Assembly (NCBI GenBank): GCA_963921795.1
Contig: OY997658.1
Span: 35,014,347 to 35,078,346 of the forward strand
Direction: 5' to 3'
DNA length: 64,000 nt
Source: Nannobrachium achirus
Taxonomy: Eukaryota; Chordata; Actinopteri; Myctophiformes; Myctophidae
Under the pieces are notes generated by a model. It saw only the letters and a program-made list of their open reading frames with translations, was not told the origin of the DNA and searched no databases. Shown here in pieces: positions 60,795 through 64,000 of this stretch. How positions within the stretch are numbered: position 1 is the stretch's first letter; each line of letters starts with the position of its first letter. Made by a program: the position numbers and the translations under genes.

Positions 60795-61222
60795 CAGTGG
60801 TTTTAAACCCTTGTCACCACGTCAAGGTCTATTATTTATTGGGCATCTGAGCCACGGACCACCATTTGAAGAGATTTAGACTCTACCCAAAATATAGAAT
60901 ATTTTCGTTATCGTTGGATAGGGATTTTGTCCACAATTCCATGCTTATTGATGTGGTGCCATAGGAGAGATGACAGGCAAACGTTGATCAAAATAAGAAT
61001 TCTTCTACATTCTGTAATATTTCTTTTAAGTAATGCAGATGTTTAACAATAATGTAAGTCTTGAGAACGTAAAATGGAACCAAATGGACCCATTTTACAC
61101 ACAGTTAAAGATCTACAAGGGTCCATTTGGTTACCAACTCTCCATCATTTAGCTGGGGACCACCTGGAACCCCCCCAAGGACCACTGGTGGTCCCCGGAC
61201 CACTGGTTAAAAACCACTGGTC
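60795..61222. mobile_element. hAT-type MITE
   Basis: ACAGTGGTTTTAAACCC at left and GGTTAAAAACCACTGGT at right. Contains CATTTGGTTACC and GGACCACC words shared with the other CAGTGGTTCTC copies. Confidence 0.6.
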
Positions 61223-62243
<1,021 letters not shown>

Positions 62244-62578
62244 ATGTTGTGGTGATGTCAGAGCTTTGTTACAGGAACAGAGAAGCCTTGTATCCTCATG
62301 ATTAATTCATGTCCAGCTGCGGGATAGAGACAGAAGCAGCCAGTCACACGGAGACAGGATCACGTACTTTAAGGAGACTCCAATAAGTACTACCGGTCCG
62401 CTAGTCGAGGAGACAGAGACAAGTTGTTAGTGAAATGATGGGTAGACGCAGCAGAGACAAGCACTTTCAAGGCACATGTCAAAGCAAGAGGGTAGGCGGT
62501 GAAGGGGTTAAAAATACAATAAATAAAAGCAGGGCTTCTGGTGCTGTCTGCTCTCTGACAAGCTTTCAGCCTGTAAGA

Positions 62579-62914
62579 CAGCGGTTCCCAACCTTTATCT
62601 GGATCAGGGCCCACTTGGAAATCTCCAAAGCATTCCTGGCCCACCCCATCTATAACCACTTAACACGGCAGCCGATTAATGATCAATCGATCTATTGTGT
62701 TCCGGCTTGGATCAGTGGAACCAACATAGTATACTTTGAGTTCCTATACATCAGTATCACAAAGAAAACACATTACCAAAACACAAATATATATATATAT
62801 ATTTTTTATATTGATGTTATATTAAAACTTAGTGTTTTGGTAATTATTTGGGGGCCACGTGCAATATCCACACGGCCCACCAGCGGGGCCCGACCCACAA
62901 GTTGGGAATCACTG
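62579..62914. mobile_element. hAT-type element
   Basis: CAGCGGTTCCCAACCTTT at left and GTTGGGAATCACTG at right, with 8-bp flanks CTGTAAGA / CTCTAAGA (one difference). An (AT)n tract lies near 62788-62804. Confidence 0.75.
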
Positions 62915-62917
62915 CTC

Positions 62918-62919
<2 letters not shown>

Positions 62920-62957
<38 letters not shown>
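62920..62957. repeat. (GA)n microsatellite
   Basis: About 18 GA units immediately after the hAT element. Confidence 0.9.
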
Positions 62958-62960
<3 letters not shown>

Positions 62961-63059
62961 TGACCTGCAGAGGGAAGTGCATCTGTTGTGTGGCTCCGCT
63001 GCATCCTTCAGCAGCTACACTCTGAATGTCAAGCCCCGCTGAACAGGCTCCAGGTCGTC

Positions 63060-63101
63060 ATGGAGACAAGAGCAGACCCTCCATCTGTGGAACAGAGGCA
63101 G
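63060..63101 (+). CDS. Possible short first coding exon of LNX2
   Basis: ATG-initiated 14-codon segment METRADPPSVEQRQ followed by a donor-like CAG|GTAGTC. Human LNX2 begins MGTTSDEMVSVEQ, so M, T, D and the SVEQ block line up with one gap. The sequence before it could be 5' UTR. The match is short and the RING-finger exon that would confirm it lies outside the window. Confidence 0.25.
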
Positions 63102-63459
63102 GTAGTCACTGGCCTGCTTCTGTGCTTAAGCACTCCCCCTACTGTCTGCTGATCGCTATTTATTAGCCCCAGAGGGACTAGGAGGCGGGTGCAGATTTAA
63201 ATGGCTTTGCACGTGAAAGCACAGTGGAAGTGACCAGTCTGTACCGTAATATATATTAGCTCTCAGGATCTGGGTGCTGTGCCTGAGGGATCAAGGCATG
63301 GCAAGGCAGTTTTATCTGTATAGCAGCACTTCTCAACAACGAGGCAATTCATTGTTCTTTGCACAGAACATCAAGCAAAGTAAACACAATTATACAATGA
63401 TATTAGGACGCTTAAAACAAAATAAGTAGAACTAGAAGCAGTGCTCTTCTGAGCACAGG

Positions 63460-64000
63460 TCTCCACCAGGTCAGGAAGGTTATTCTGTCCTCCTGGTGGC
63501 GTGAAAATGGTGCCAGGTCTTTCACGGCCGTTTCACGGACGCTGCATGCATGATTTTGTTTAAAAAGGTCGACCTGATGGTGGCGCTATAACAGGCCAAT
63601 GTGAAAGGGTGGCATTTGTTCCTCTACCTAGTGGGAATGTGCATGCAAAGTTTCACGGTAAGCGCAAGCTGCGTTAATGATTTGAGGCATTTTGTTTAAA
63701 ACGGACCAATCCTGCAAAGTTTGGAGGCCAATCTTAGCCAATCAGGATTGAATATGAAATATCGGACAGATCCGTCTTGATCACATGACTGTAGAGATTG
63801 TGTGTACTGATTTGTGTTATTTTTGGATAAAATCTGAAGGAGTAATTCCAAAAATGTGTTTTACATAAAAGAATGATGTGAATAATGCAGGGCAAAGGTT
63901 TTTCTTTGGCCTCTAGGGAGTGTGCGTAAAAACAGCGTTGACACTGATCGGTGGAGTTATAGGTAAAAACACGAATCGGCCTGTTATAGCAAAATCTGTA
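63460..64000. repeat. Moderately repetitive stretch at the window end
   Basis: GGTGGCGCTATAACAGGCC and CATGCAAAGTTTCACGGT type sentences resemble the GCGCCACC-containing dispersed repeats at 16.8 and 18.35 kb. It runs off the window; borders unknown. Confidence 0.35.

Overview
The window is vertebrate nuclear DNA, almost certainly from a ray-finned (teleost) fish. The evidence is intron-containing genes with GT-AG junctions, long CA/TG microsatellites, and dense small DNA transposons (hAT-type, TTAA-flanked) mixed with L2-like LINE fragments and tRNA-derived SINEs. The gene order PAN3 - FLT3 - URAD - PDX1 - POLR1D is the ParaHox neighbourhood known from human 13q12.2, but CDX2 (expected between URAD and PDX1) and GSX1 (expected between PDX1 and POLR1D) are missing. 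This fits the known break-up of ParaHox clusters after the teleost genome duplication. I cannot name the species.

Layout. 1-5.9 kb: transposon fragments, two large inverted repeats and the probable PAN3 3' untranslated region. 6.0-29.3 kb, minus strand: PAN3 in 18 coding exons (803 aa by my splice model), with introns full of LINE, SINE and MITE insertions. 31.0-46.5 kb, plus strand: FLT3 in 24 coding exons (1019 aa). 47.6-48.7 kb, plus strand: URAD in two exons (174 aa). 49.3-51.7 kb, minus strand: PDX1 in two exons (280 aa), ending 540 bp from URAD, tail to tail. 51.7-56.6 kb: a gene-free stretch holding a tandem array of five perfect CArG boxes. 56.7-59.4 kb, minus strand: POLR1D, only the splice form matching human 'isoform 2' (169 aa). 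59.8-60.4 kb: an intact hAT element with perfect 8-bp target duplications. 60.4-64 kb: a GC-rich candidate first exon of a plus-strand gene, by synteny LNX2, then repeats.

The genes do not form one pathway. PAN3 is the adaptor of the PAN2-PAN3 mRNA deadenylase, FLT3 a class III receptor tyrosine kinase of blood progenitors, URAD a peroxisomal urate-degradation enzyme, PDX1 the pancreas/duodenum homeobox factor, and POLR1D a locus related to RNA polymerase I/III. They are linked by ancient synteny. All coding models were spliced by eye and keep frame across every junction. Transposon family names are based on end motifs and target-site duplications, not on a library search.

The least explained signals are: a short hairpin cassette (arms containing GATCTACAAGCTCACA) that recurs inside several unrelated transposon families and in introns; the 67-bp-period CArG array beside PDX1; CA/TG microsatellites close to splice sites of PAN3 and FLT3; and the absence of the RPAC2-coding exons from the POLR1D locus.
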